From: Firmicutes bacterium UBA5449
GTDB lineage: Bacteria > Bacillota > SHA-98 > UBA4971
Length of the DNA: 5,915 nucleotides
Reading direction: 5' to 3'
NCBI GenBank assembly: GCA_002424305.1
Contig: DIQZ01000015.1
Location: 26,956-32,870 of the forward strand
In this document: piece after piece, positions 1-5,869 of the stretch
Layout: each line of letters begins with the position of its first letter
Numbering within the stretch: position 1 is the stretch's first letter
Translations under genes and position numbers: made by a program
Notes under the pieces: model-generated
Database searches by the model: none
What the model saw: only the letters and a program-made list of their open reading frames with translations
Told to the model about the DNA's origin: nothing

Positions 1-68
1 AGACGCAAGGGACTTAAAATCCCTTGGGCCTTTGGCCCGTGCGGGTTCGATTCCCGCCTCCGGCACCA
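1..68 (+). tRNA. tRNA-Leu(UAA), 3' portion (5' end outside window)
   Basis: The sequence begins in the D-arm region of a class II tRNA. The anticodon stem AGGGA/TCCCT (8-12 and 20-24) encloses the loop CTTAAAA (13-19), which places anticodon TAA at 15-17. This decodes UUA leucine codons. A long variable arm follows (GGGCC, TTT, GGCCC at 26-38), as expected for tRNA-Leu. The T arm is GCGGG, TTCGATT, CCCGC (41-57). The 3' acceptor strand is CTCCGGC (58-64), followed by discriminator A65 and an encoded CCA (66-68). The 5' acceptor strand and most of the D arm lie upstream of the window, so the gene is cut by the window edge and is not shown to be defective. No second copy of its 3' end was seen in the window, so nothing marks it as an integration site. 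Confidence 0.96.
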
Positions 69-182
69 TTTTGTTTCCAGCCGACTCGCCCCATCAAGAA
101 AACATTCTTCAAGAGCTCTATGAATATGGAAGGAAATCTTCCTGTTTTGCCGAATAAATAAGATAGAATATCCAATCGTGGC

Positions 183-198
183 ATATTCAGATATTCAG
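183..198. repeat. Tandem duplication of ATATTCAG
   Basis: Two perfect head-to-tail copies of the octamer ATATTCAG lie at 183-190 and 191-198, in the non-coding stretch after the tRNA. With only two units this may be a simple slippage duplication. No function can be assigned from sequence. Confidence 0.6.
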
Positions 199-286
199 CA
201 AGTAGTCTGAACGCCTCATTCAAGAGATCTCTTGCGTGATGACGGACTTGCTATTGCCTATTGCGTTTTTCAGAACATCTCACATT

Positions 287-341
287 CTTTGGTAGCTTTC
301 TAAATACTTATCGAGATATGCCAAAGTCGGTCCAGCTACCA
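287..341 (+). promoter_or_regulatory. Inverted repeats upstream of murQ with two mutually exclusive pairings
   Basis: TGGTAGCT (290-297) is perfectly complementary to AGCTACCA (334-341), giving an 8-bp stem around a 36-nt loop. CTTTGG (287-292) can instead pair with CCAAAG (321-326). The two pairings share bases 290-292 and cannot form together. The element ends about 38 nt before the murQ start codon. It could be a leader RNA fold or a regulator site. However, an 8-bp match at this distance is not rare by chance in 300 nt of DNA, so this is a weak call. Confidence 0.25.
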
Positions 342-379
342 TGAGATTCGTAGAACGCAGTAGACAGAAAGGATAGGTA

Positions 380-1297
380 ATGCCAGTGACTGAGTACGAA
401 GCTCTCGTAACCGAGCAAAGAAATCCGAGCTCCCGAGGTCTTGACAAGATGGATACTATGCAGCTTCTCCAAGTAATTAATAACGAGGACAAGGCTGTTC
501 CTTATGCTGTTGCCAACGTCATTCCCCAAATCGCTCAAGCTGTAGACATTATTGTGGACAGACTGAAAAAGGGTGGGCGAGTTCTCTATGTTGGTGCGGG
601 GACCAGTGGAAGGCTGGGAATTCTGGACGCAGCCGAATGTCGTCCGACTTTTGGGGTTGATTCCGGGCTTATTTCAGCGATAATTGCAGGTGGACAAGAC
701 GCTGTCTTTCAAGCAGTTGAGGAATGCGAAGACGATGAAGATTTGGGAAGCTCTGACGTCAGTGCCAGAGTCATGCCGAATCATGTTGTAGTAGGGATTT
801 CAGCAAGCGGTGTGACTCCATATGTGCGAGGTGCGCTCCGGACTGCCCGAAGCTTGGACGCTGCTACCATAGCGATTGTCTGTACTGATGTGGAAGACCT
901 TGATTTCGGGGTGGATGTGTTGATACCTATCATTACCGGTCCCGAAGTTCTGACAGGTTCAACGAGAATGAAGGCAGGAACTGCGCAAAAGATGGTCTTG
1001 AACATGATTTCCACTGCTTCCATGGTGAGACTCGGCAAGGTATACGATAACCTGATGGTTGATCTTAATGTTACTAATAAGAAGCTTCTAAACAGGGCAA
1101 TACGTATTATCAGTATGGCAACAGGTCTTGGCATCGAGCAAAGCAAGACGCTTTTCAATGAGTCAGGTAAGGATGTCAAGGTCGCGCTTGTAATGGAATT
1201 AGCAGGTGTCACTCGAGAATGCGCCTTGCTTGCGCTTGAACATGCAAATGGGTATGTGCGCCAAGCCATAGATGTGGCTAAGATTCGGTCAGCTTGA
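380..1297 (+). CDS. murQ: N-acetylmuramic acid 6-phosphate etherase (MurQ)
   Basis: This 305-residue protein has the usual MurQ length. MurQ is a cytoplasmic SIS-domain lyase that removes the lactyl ether of MurNAc-6-phosphate, giving GlcNAc-6-phosphate and D-lactate in peptidoglycan salvage. The family pattern runs through the protein: TEQRNP (11-16) near the N-terminus, NEDKAVP (35-41), the phosphosugar-binding loop VGAGTSGRLG (71-80), LDAAECRPTFG (82-92), AGGQDAV (103-109), and the MurQ/GCKR signature around GPEVLTGSTRMKAGTAQKM (187-205). Glu86 and Glu117 fall at the places and spacing of the catalytic glutamates of E. coli MurQ (Glu83 and Glu114). The ATG start is secure, because an in-frame TAG lies six bases upstream and GGA (371-373) provides a ribosome binding site. 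The gene is first in the cluster, 185 nt ahead of the transporter. Its substrate must be phosphorylated, and no kinase or PTS gene is present here. Confidence 0.97.
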   Translation: MPVTEYEALVTEQRNPSSRGLDKMDTMQLLQVINNEDKAVPYAVANVIPQIAQAVDIIVDRLKKGGRVLYVGAGTSGRLGILDAAECRPTFGVDSGLISAIIAGGQDAVFQAVEECEDDEDLGSSDVSARVMPNHVVVGISASGVTPYVRGALRTARSLDAATIAIVCTDVEDLDFGVDVLIPIITGPEVLTGSTRMKAGTAQKMVLNMISTASMVRLGKVYDNLMVDLNVTNKKLLNRAIRIISMATGLGIEQSKTLFNESGKDVKVALVMELAGVTRECALLALEHANGYVRQAIDVAKIRSA

Positions 1298-1482
1298 AGA
1301 ACTGCGGAGAGTAGATAAGCAGGTGACTAGGAGGGATATAGAGATAACATAACAAGAGAGATGTATGGGACTTTAAGAATAATGGAAGGCAAGGAGTACA
1401 GAAGGATTTAGCCCTGGTACTTGGCTTCGCGAGACTGATGGAGTCCGGAGACAGATATCCTATTTGAAGAGGAGGAGATTCC
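1298..1482 (+). other. Purine-rich gap between murQ and the binding-protein gene
   Basis: This 185-nt gap has no recognisable gene, terminator or good promoter. It is rich in A and G on the + strand. It contains an isolated Shine-Dalgarno-like AGGAGGG (1329-1335) with no start codon at a suitable distance; the nearest ATG is at 1361. A weak promoter-like pair, GTGACT (1323-1328) and TAACAT (1345-1350) with a 16-nt spacer, matches consensus at only four of six bases in each box. The real ribosome binding site of the next gene is AGGAGG at 1470-1475, seven nt before its ATG. With no terminator visible, murQ and the transporter may share a transcript. Confidence 0.5.
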
Positions 1483-2742
1483 ATGAAATTACTTAAAGGT
1501 CTGGCGGTATGTCTGATACTCATGTTTTGCCTTGCTATAGGGGTAACATCAGCTGCCGCCCCTAATGTAGAGCTCACCTTTTGGAGCTGGAGAACTGAGG
1601 ATATTGACGCATATGATAAGTTTATAAAGGTTTTTGAGGCTGAGAATCCCAACATCAAGGTGAAGTTTATTCCGTTCAAGAACACGGAGTACAATACGAT
1701 ACTGGCTACTGCGCTTCAGGGAGGCACCGGTCCGGATATTGTTCATCTCCGTTCATACGGAGGTATGGAGGCCCTTGCAAGCGCCGGTTACTTGATGGAG
1801 TTAACCGCATCTGATGTTCCGGACCTTGCAAAATTCCCCAAAGACATACTAAGAGGGGCATCAAATCGGCATACAGGTAAAATCTACGGAGTGCCCTTTG
1901 CCATCCAGACTATTCAAGTAATCTATAACAAAACTGTATTTGACAACTTAGGGCTTAAGGACCCCACGACCTGGGATGAGTTCTTGAAGATTTCTCAGGC
2001 CCTAAAGGACAACGGCTATGTGCCTCTTTCCAACGGAGGGAAAGATGCATGGGCCTTTGAGACCCTGTTCGGTGGGGTGGCGCCTAATTTTTACGGCGGT
2101 AATGACTTCTCCAGTGCAGTAATCAATGGAGAGACCACATTCGAGGATGCAAGGTTTGTGTACTCATTACGCAAAATCCTCGAGCTAAGGCCATATATGC
2201 CTAAAGACTTTATGGGAATCGGGTATACAGATATGCAGATGATGTTTGCACAGGAAATGGCAGCCATGATGATAGGCGGCTCCTATGAAACCGCGACATT
2301 TGAAAGACTCAATCCTGATTTGAAAATGGGAGTCTTCGCGGTTCCCGGGGAAAAGGCCGGAGACGGAGGATATGTGTCAGTCTACATGGATGGCTCCTAT
2401 GGTATTAACGCCGTAACAAAGCATAAGGCAGAATGCTTGAAGTTTATCAACTTCCTGGCATCATCGGAATACGGCCAGATGTTTGCTGACGAGTTGAGCC
2501 AGCCTTCAGCAATCCCTGGAGTGAAGCCCAAACATCCTGTTCTGGCTGAAATGCTATCCCTTGCTGAGAAGAAGTCTACACCGCACTTGATGGTTGTCGG
2601 TTTCAGGTTTGAGCAGCCCAGCGGCTCAACAATTCTCCAGACCAGCCTTCAGGCTATGTTTTCTGATAAGCTGACTCCAGAAGAGGTTGCTTCGGAAATT
2701 CATGAGGGTTTGATAAAATGGTATGAGCCGTTTCAAAAGTAG
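1483..2742 (+). CDS. Extracellular sugar-binding protein of a CUT1-type ABC transporter
   Basis: This 419-residue protein is a family 1 extracellular solute-binding protein (the MalE/UgpB-like, SBP_bac_1 type), which captures a saccharide outside the membrane and delivers it to the permeases encoded next. The N-terminus is a signal peptide: Lys2 and Lys5, a hydrophobic core (residues 6-21), then TSAAA with likely cleavage near residues 24-26. The two cysteines (10, 16) are not in a lipobox, so it appears soluble in a periplasm and not lipid-anchored. Family features include FWSW (33-36), AENPNIKV (53-60), GGTGPDIV (80-87), YGVPFAIQTIQVIYNK (135-150), TTWDEF (162-167) and GKDAW (186-190). The C-terminus has FINFLASSEYGQMFA (321-335). 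AGGAGG (1470-1475) is a strong ribosome binding site. The ligand cannot be read from sequence; flanking murQ and namZ-like genes suggest MurNAc or a MurNAc-containing disaccharide. Confidence 0.92.
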   Translation: MKLLKGLAVCLILMFCLAIGVTSAAAPNVELTFWSWRTEDIDAYDKFIKVFEAENPNIKVKFIPFKNTEYNTILATALQGGTGPDIVHLRSYGGMEALASAGYLMELTASDVPDLAKFPKDILRGASNRHTGKIYGVPFAIQTIQVIYNKTVFDNLGLKDPTTWDEFLKISQALKDNGYVPLSNGGKDAWAFETLFGGVAPNFYGGNDFSSAVINGETTFEDARFVYSLRKILELRPYMPKDFMGIGYTDMQMMFAQEMAAMMIGGSYETATFERLNPDLKMGVFAVPGEKAGDGGYVSVYMDGSYGINAVTKHKAECLKFINFLASSEYGQMFADELSQPSAIPGVKPKHPVLAEMLSLAEKKSTPHLMVVGFRFEQPSGSTILQTSLQAMFSDKLTPEEVASEIHEGLIKWYEPFQK

Positions 2743-2755
2743 ACCGTGATACTTC

Positions 2756-2789
2756 GAGGAGGCAGAAGCTTTACGCTTGCTGCCTCCTC
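2756..2789 (+). other. Strong stem-loop after the binding-protein gene, no U-tract
   Basis: GAGGAGGCAG (2756-2765) pairs perfectly over 10 bp with CTGCCTCCTC (2780-2789). The helix continues with AAGC (2766-2769) against GCTT (2775-2778), past one bulged G (2779), around the loop TTTAC. It begins 14 nt after the stop codon of the binding-protein gene and has no run of T after it, so it is not a typical intrinsic terminator. In sugar ABC operons, hairpins between the binding-protein and permease genes are known to protect the upstream message from 3' exonucleases and so raise binding-protein levels. That role is inferred here. A partial terminator is the alternative. Confidence 0.75.
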
Positions 2790-2843
2790 ATGTCAGCGTA
2801 TAATGTCCAAACATGTTATCGCCCAATGCCTAAACAAGTCAAC

Positions 2844-2850
2844 GGGGGAG
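2844..2850 (+). promoter_or_regulatory. Ribosome binding site deciding a GTG start for permease 1
   Basis: GGGGGAG lies five nt before GTG at 2856-2858. In-frame ATGs upstream at 2790 and 2826 have no Shine-Dalgarno sequence, and the one at 2790 directly abuts the 3' arm of the hairpin. Translation from the GTG also removes a 22-residue N-terminal stretch that does not look like a transporter terminus. Confidence 0.7.
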
Positions 2851-2855
2851 TTGCA

Positions 2856-3776
2856 GTGAATAGGAGACGTTCGCGTCAGAGAGTTTGCATTATGTTCTTA
2901 GCGCCGGCGTTAATTGTATACACTGTTTTCATGGTATATCCCTTATTGTCCTCATTAGGATATAGCTTTATCAAATGGGACGGTTACATCAGGCAAGGGT
3001 TTGCAGGCCTCGACAATTTCAAAAAGGTTCTCTTTGAACGTCCTTACAGCGAAAGGTTGCTTAGTGCATTACGACATAATATTTTCTTCTTTGTTGTTAC
3101 TTTTCTTATTCAAACAACTTTTGGGCTTTTCGTTGCAGCAGCGCTGGCTAAAGGCGGTCGGTTTCTTAGAGTCTGTCAGACAGTGTATTTTGCCCCGTAT
3201 ACGTTGTCCCAGGTAGTTGTAGGATTCCTTTGGCTCTTGCTGTTGAATCCCACCTGGGGACAGGTCAATAAGTTCCTGGCGCTTATAGGTCTTAAAGGCC
3301 TGGCCAGGCCATGGCTTGGAGACATGGTGACAGCTTTGCCTACGATTATCCTTGTAAATGCATGGAGATGGTTGGGGTTTCCAATAACTGTCTACCTCGC
3401 CGGATTGCAGGGAATTCCTTTGGAACTGGAAGAAGCTGCTCGAGTAGACGGCGCTACCCCTTGGCAGGCATTCAGGCACGTAGTACTGCCTTTGCTGTTG
3501 CCTACTATCGGCATGATGACAATACTTACCTTTATTTATGACTTCAATGCGTTTGAATTGATTTTCATAATGCAAGGTTCCAGCGGTAGTCCCTACTATT
3601 CCACTGATGTACTAGGCACATTTTTCTATAGGACTGCTTTCGGGGATGCTACGACCGGCGGAGAAGTCGGGCAAGTCGGCCTTGGATCAGCAATCGCAGT
3701 CCTGATGTTTCTGGTCATATGTGCGGTTTCTATTGCAGGTGTATGGCTTATCAGGCGCCAAGAGGTGGAGATTTAG
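2856..3776 (+). CDS. CUT1-type sugar ABC transporter permease (MalF/UgpA-like)
   Basis: From the GTG start the protein has 306 residues, typical for this family; the longest reading frame opens at 2790 and would add 22 residues. It is an inner-membrane subunit (BPD_transp_1 type) that pairs with the second permease to form the sugar channel. A basic N-terminus (NRRRSRQR) precedes six likely membrane segments, near residues 11-32, 75-98, 107-131, 158-180, 211-230 and 274-298. The EAA loop that docks the ATPase is clear: EAARVDGATPWQAF (193-206) followed by the LP of VVLPLL. Other family marks are YPLLSSLGYSF (28-38), GLDNF (51-55), FAPYTLSQVVVGFLW (112-126) and NPTWGQVN (131-138). It follows the binding protein after a 113-nt gap with a hairpin, and the next permease starts 3 nt after its stop. 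No ATPase gene is in the window. Confidence 0.92.
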   Translation: MNRRRSRQRVCIMFLAPALIVYTVFMVYPLLSSLGYSFIKWDGYIRQGFAGLDNFKKVLFERPYSERLLSALRHNIFFFVVTFLIQTTFGLFVAAALAKGGRFLRVCQTVYFAPYTLSQVVVGFLWLLLLNPTWGQVNKFLALIGLKGLARPWLGDMVTALPTIILVNAWRWLGFPITVYLAGLQGIPLELEEAARVDGATPWQAFRHVVLPLLLPTIGMMTILTFIYDFNAFELIFIMQGSSGSPYYSTDVLGTFFYRTAFGDATTGGEVGQVGLGSAIAVLMFLVICAVSIAGVWLIRRQEVEI

Positions 3777-3779
3777 ACC

Positions 3780-4607
3780 ATGGATAAACAAAGGGTGAAT
3801 CGGCTATTAATCTATGTTGTGCTGGGTGTTTATGCCATGATTGTGGCATACCCTCTTCTGTTGATGCTAGTGACAGCGTTTAAGAGCACTCGTGAAATCT
3901 TCTTTGCCCCGTTTGCATTGCCGAAGCAATGGAACTTAAACAACTTCGTAGCTGTGTGGGAGAAAGCTAATTTCCCGGTCTACCTGCGGAACAGCGTATT
4001 TGTGACTACTACGTCAGTTGTGCTGATTGCAGGTTTAGCATCCCTTGCTGCCTATGCCCTTGCTCGTTACGATTTGCCGTGGAGTAATGCCTTGTACGTT
4101 TACTTCCTGGCAGGCCTTATGGTGCCTATGCGCCTTGGAGTACTTCCTCTGTTCTTGCTCATGAAAAACTTGCGCCTTCATGATACGCATGCTTCTCTAA
4201 TCTTGACTTATGTAGCAAGCGGAATGCCTATGTCCGTCTTCATTCTGACCGGTTTTTTCAGGACTCTTCCTAAAGAATTGGAGTTTGCGGCACGTATCGA
4301 CGGTTGCACCGAATTCCAGGTGTTTTATAAAGTTATGTTGCCGCTGATCAGACCTGCCTTGGCTACGGTAGTACTTATGAATTTTGTCCCGCTATGGAAT
4401 GATTTCTTCTTCCCCCTTATTTTTCTGAGAAATGACGCATTGAAGACTATTCCCCTGGGAATGACCGTATTCTTCGGCCAATATGAGACTAACTGGGGTT
4501 TAGTTTTCGCAGGCATGGTAATGGCAAGCATACCGCTGCTTGTGCTTTATGTCCTCTTATCACAGCAATTCATCAAAGGGCTGACTGCCGGGGCTGTTAA
4601 GGGATAA
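3780..4607 (+). CDS. CUT1-type sugar ABC transporter permease (MalG/UgpE-like)
   Basis: This 275-residue protein is the second membrane subunit of the importer, matching the MalG/UgpE family in length. Six membrane segments are likely near residues 8-33, 72-95, 105-128, 139-160, 192-214 and 242-264. Family features include AYPLLLMLVTAFKS (23-36), NSVFVTTTS (71-79), the EAA-type loop EFAARIDGCTEFQVFYKVMLP (168-188), WNDFFFPLIF (206-215), and the C-terminal FIKGLTAGAVKG (264-275), close to the usual end of MalG-like proteins. The canonical Glu of the EAA motif is replaced by Phe169, although Glu168 lies just before it. The start is well supported: GAGGTGGAG (3762-3770) sits inside the end of the preceding gene, nine nt before the ATG, and the intergenic gap is only 3 nt, so the two permeases are probably co-translated. 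Confidence 0.93.
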   Translation: MDKQRVNRLLIYVVLGVYAMIVAYPLLLMLVTAFKSTREIFFAPFALPKQWNLNNFVAVWEKANFPVYLRNSVFVTTTSVVLIAGLASLAAYALARYDLPWSNALYVYFLAGLMVPMRLGVLPLFLLMKNLRLHDTHASLILTYVASGMPMSVFILTGFFRTLPKELEFAARIDGCTEFQVFYKVMLPLIRPALATVVLMNFVPLWNDFFFPLIFLRNDALKTIPLGMTVFFGQYETNWGLVFAGMVMASIPLLVLYVLLSQQFIKGLTAGAVKG

Positions 4608-4645
4608 TCCAAAGGAACCCAGATACCCGACAGGAGGAAGATACC

Positions 4646-5809
4646 ATGGTTTCTACCGGTGTTGATGTGATCCTTGAAGATGGTAAGGAACGGGAGTATC
4701 TTGTCGACAAAAAGCTGGGTCTCATCACGAACCCTACAGGTGTTACAGGAAGTCTTGAAAGAACGCTTGATGCTCTTCACAGGGATTTTCATCTGGTGGC
4801 GCTTTTCAGCCCTGAGCATGGTCTGCATGGCGAGATTCAAGACGCGCTGAAGATTCCTGAGTATCGTGACGATTCCACAGGGTTACCCGTGTACAGCTTG
4901 TATGGGGATGCAAGGAAGCCTACAGCTGAGATGTTAGAAGGAATAGACGCCTTAGTCTTTGATATCCAAGACATAGGGGTCAGGTTCTACACATACGTAA
5001 CCACGATGGTCCTATCTATGCAGGCATGTGCTGAGCATGGCAAAGAATTTATTGTCCTCGATAGACCAAATCCGATAAGTGGAACTGTTGTAAGCGGAAA
5101 TATCATTGAAGAAAAGTTCACTTCGTTCTTGGGCCTCTCGGGACTTCCTGTGCGGCATGGTTTTACAGTAGGGGAGCTTGCTACATGGGCAAATGAGTCA
5201 TTGGAAATTAGATGCGAGCTTCTCACATTTAAGATGCATGGCTGGGATAGAACCATGTGGTATGACGAAACCGGCCTGCCCTGGGTCATGCCATCCCCTA
5301 ACATGCCTACTCTGGATACAGCGACAGTCTTTCCAGGGACGTGTCTTATTGAAGGCACAAATGTCTCTGAAGGGCGTGGTACTACCCGGCCTTTTGAGTT
5401 ATTAGGCGCGCCTTGGATACAAGCGGAGGAACTGAAAGACGCGCTGGATTCTCAAAGATTCTCGGGATGCGCTTTTAGGTCTTGCTATTTCGTCCCCACC
5501 TTCTCTAAGCATGTCGGATCCTTGTGTCAAGGAGTACAGGTGCATGTTACGGATAGGGATGCGCTCGAGCCTGTGGCTGTCGGCGTAAGAATCCTCCGGA
5601 CAATGAAAAGACTTTGGCCGGAAGAATTTCGCTGGATAGAGACTCCCGAATTCACATCCCAAGATATGCTCCATATAGACATCCTTGCCGGTACGGACGA
5701 GCTGCGCAAGGTAATCGATGAGGATGGAGATACTGAGTCGCTCATTCATAAATGGCAACTTGATGCTGAAAAGTTTCATGAGGAGCGGGAAGACTTTCTC
5801 TTGTATTAG
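4646..5809 (+). CDS. namZ: DUF1343 / NamZ-type exo-beta-N-acetylmuramidase (GH171-like), probably cytosolic
   Basis: This 387-residue protein belongs to the DUF1343 (YbbC/NamZ) family. B. subtilis NamZ releases MurNAc from the non-reducing end of peptidoglycan fragments such as MurNAc-GlcNAc. Family motifs in order: GLITNPTG (25-32), LFSPEHGL (53-60), LPVYSLYG (80-87), KPTAEML (91-97), FDIQDIGVRFYTYVTTM (105-121), LDRPNP (138-143), LPVRHGFTVGELA (167-179), MPSPNMPT (215-222), EGTNVSEGRGTTRPFE (236-251) and GAPW (254-257). The N-terminus has no signal peptide or membrane segment, and six scattered cysteines fit a cytosolic protein, whereas B. subtilis NamZ is secreted. It follows the second permease by 38 nt, with AGGAGG (4632-4637) eight nt before the ATG. 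Placement with murQ and a sugar importer supports cleavage of imported MurNAc-containing sugar. The exact substrate is inferred, since other DUF1343 members are uncharacterised. Confidence 0.9.
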   Translation: MVSTGVDVILEDGKEREYLVDKKLGLITNPTGVTGSLERTLDALHRDFHLVALFSPEHGLHGEIQDALKIPEYRDDSTGLPVYSLYGDARKPTAEMLEGIDALVFDIQDIGVRFYTYVTTMVLSMQACAEHGKEFIVLDRPNPISGTVVSGNIIEEKFTSFLGLSGLPVRHGFTVGELATWANESLEIRCELLTFKMHGWDRTMWYDETGLPWVMPSPNMPTLDTATVFPGTCLIEGTNVSEGRGTTRPFELLGAPWIQAEELKDALDSQRFSGCAFRSCYFVPTFSKHVGSLCQGVQVHVTDRDALEPVAVGVRILRTMKRLWPEEFRWIETPEFTSQDMLHIDILAGTDELRKVIDEDGDTESLIHKWQLDAEKFHEEREDFLLY

Positions 5810-5869
5810 GGATAGGCCTACGGTAGTAAGGGCGCTTAACACACATGCGAACAAACACGCGAATTGTCC

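Larger units (their letters stand above)
69..379. other. 311-nt intergenic region between tRNA-Leu and murQ
   Basis: No convincing gene was found here. Just after the tRNA there is only a weak short hairpin (GGAAG 128-132 with CTTCC 138-142) followed by a TGTTTTG stretch, a poor candidate terminator. A tandem repeat ATATTCAG occurs at 183-198, and an inverted repeat lies at 290-341. I could not find a -35/-10 pair with good matches and spacing on the + strand, although murQ needs a promoter here or must be read through from the tRNA. The minus strand holds short open stretches split by stops and a frame change. They could be a decayed gene, but I recognise no family. Confidence 0.6.

Noticed and set aside
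1..68. tRNA-Leu 3' end as an integration (att) site for a mobile island
   Set aside because: No repeat of the tRNA 3' end, no integrase and no transposase is visible in the window. The adjacent genes are metabolic and show no obvious compositional break.
128..148. A terminator after tRNA-Leu (GGAAG/CTTCC followed by TGTTTTG)
   Set aside because: The stem is only five base pairs, the T-run is short and interrupted, and the hairpin sits 60 nt after the tRNA end.
264..275. A catabolite-responsive (cre) element on the minus strand, TGAAAAACGC
   Set aside because: It has one base too many between TG and CG for the cre pattern and lacks the matching second half.
781..1269. A 162-codon minus-strand open frame opposite murQ
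   Set aside because: It lies wholly opposite a confident murQ gene, shows no family motifs and is the usual shadow of a real gene.
1361..1411. A 16-codon ORF (starting MYGTLRIMEG) in the gap before the binding-protein gene
   Set aside because: It has only a weak GAGAG upstream, no run of regulatory codons and no attenuator hairpin after it. A short ORF of this size is expected by chance.
2756..2789. The hairpin as an intrinsic terminator of the binding-protein gene
   Set aside because: The stem is strong enough, but it is followed by ATGTCAGCG with no T-run, and the permeases that must work with the binding protein lie directly downstream.
3069..3575. A 168-codon minus-strand open frame opposite permease 1
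   Set aside because: Its composition is unlike a real protein (runs of Gln, Ser and Lys), it has no motifs and it is antisense to conserved permease sequence.
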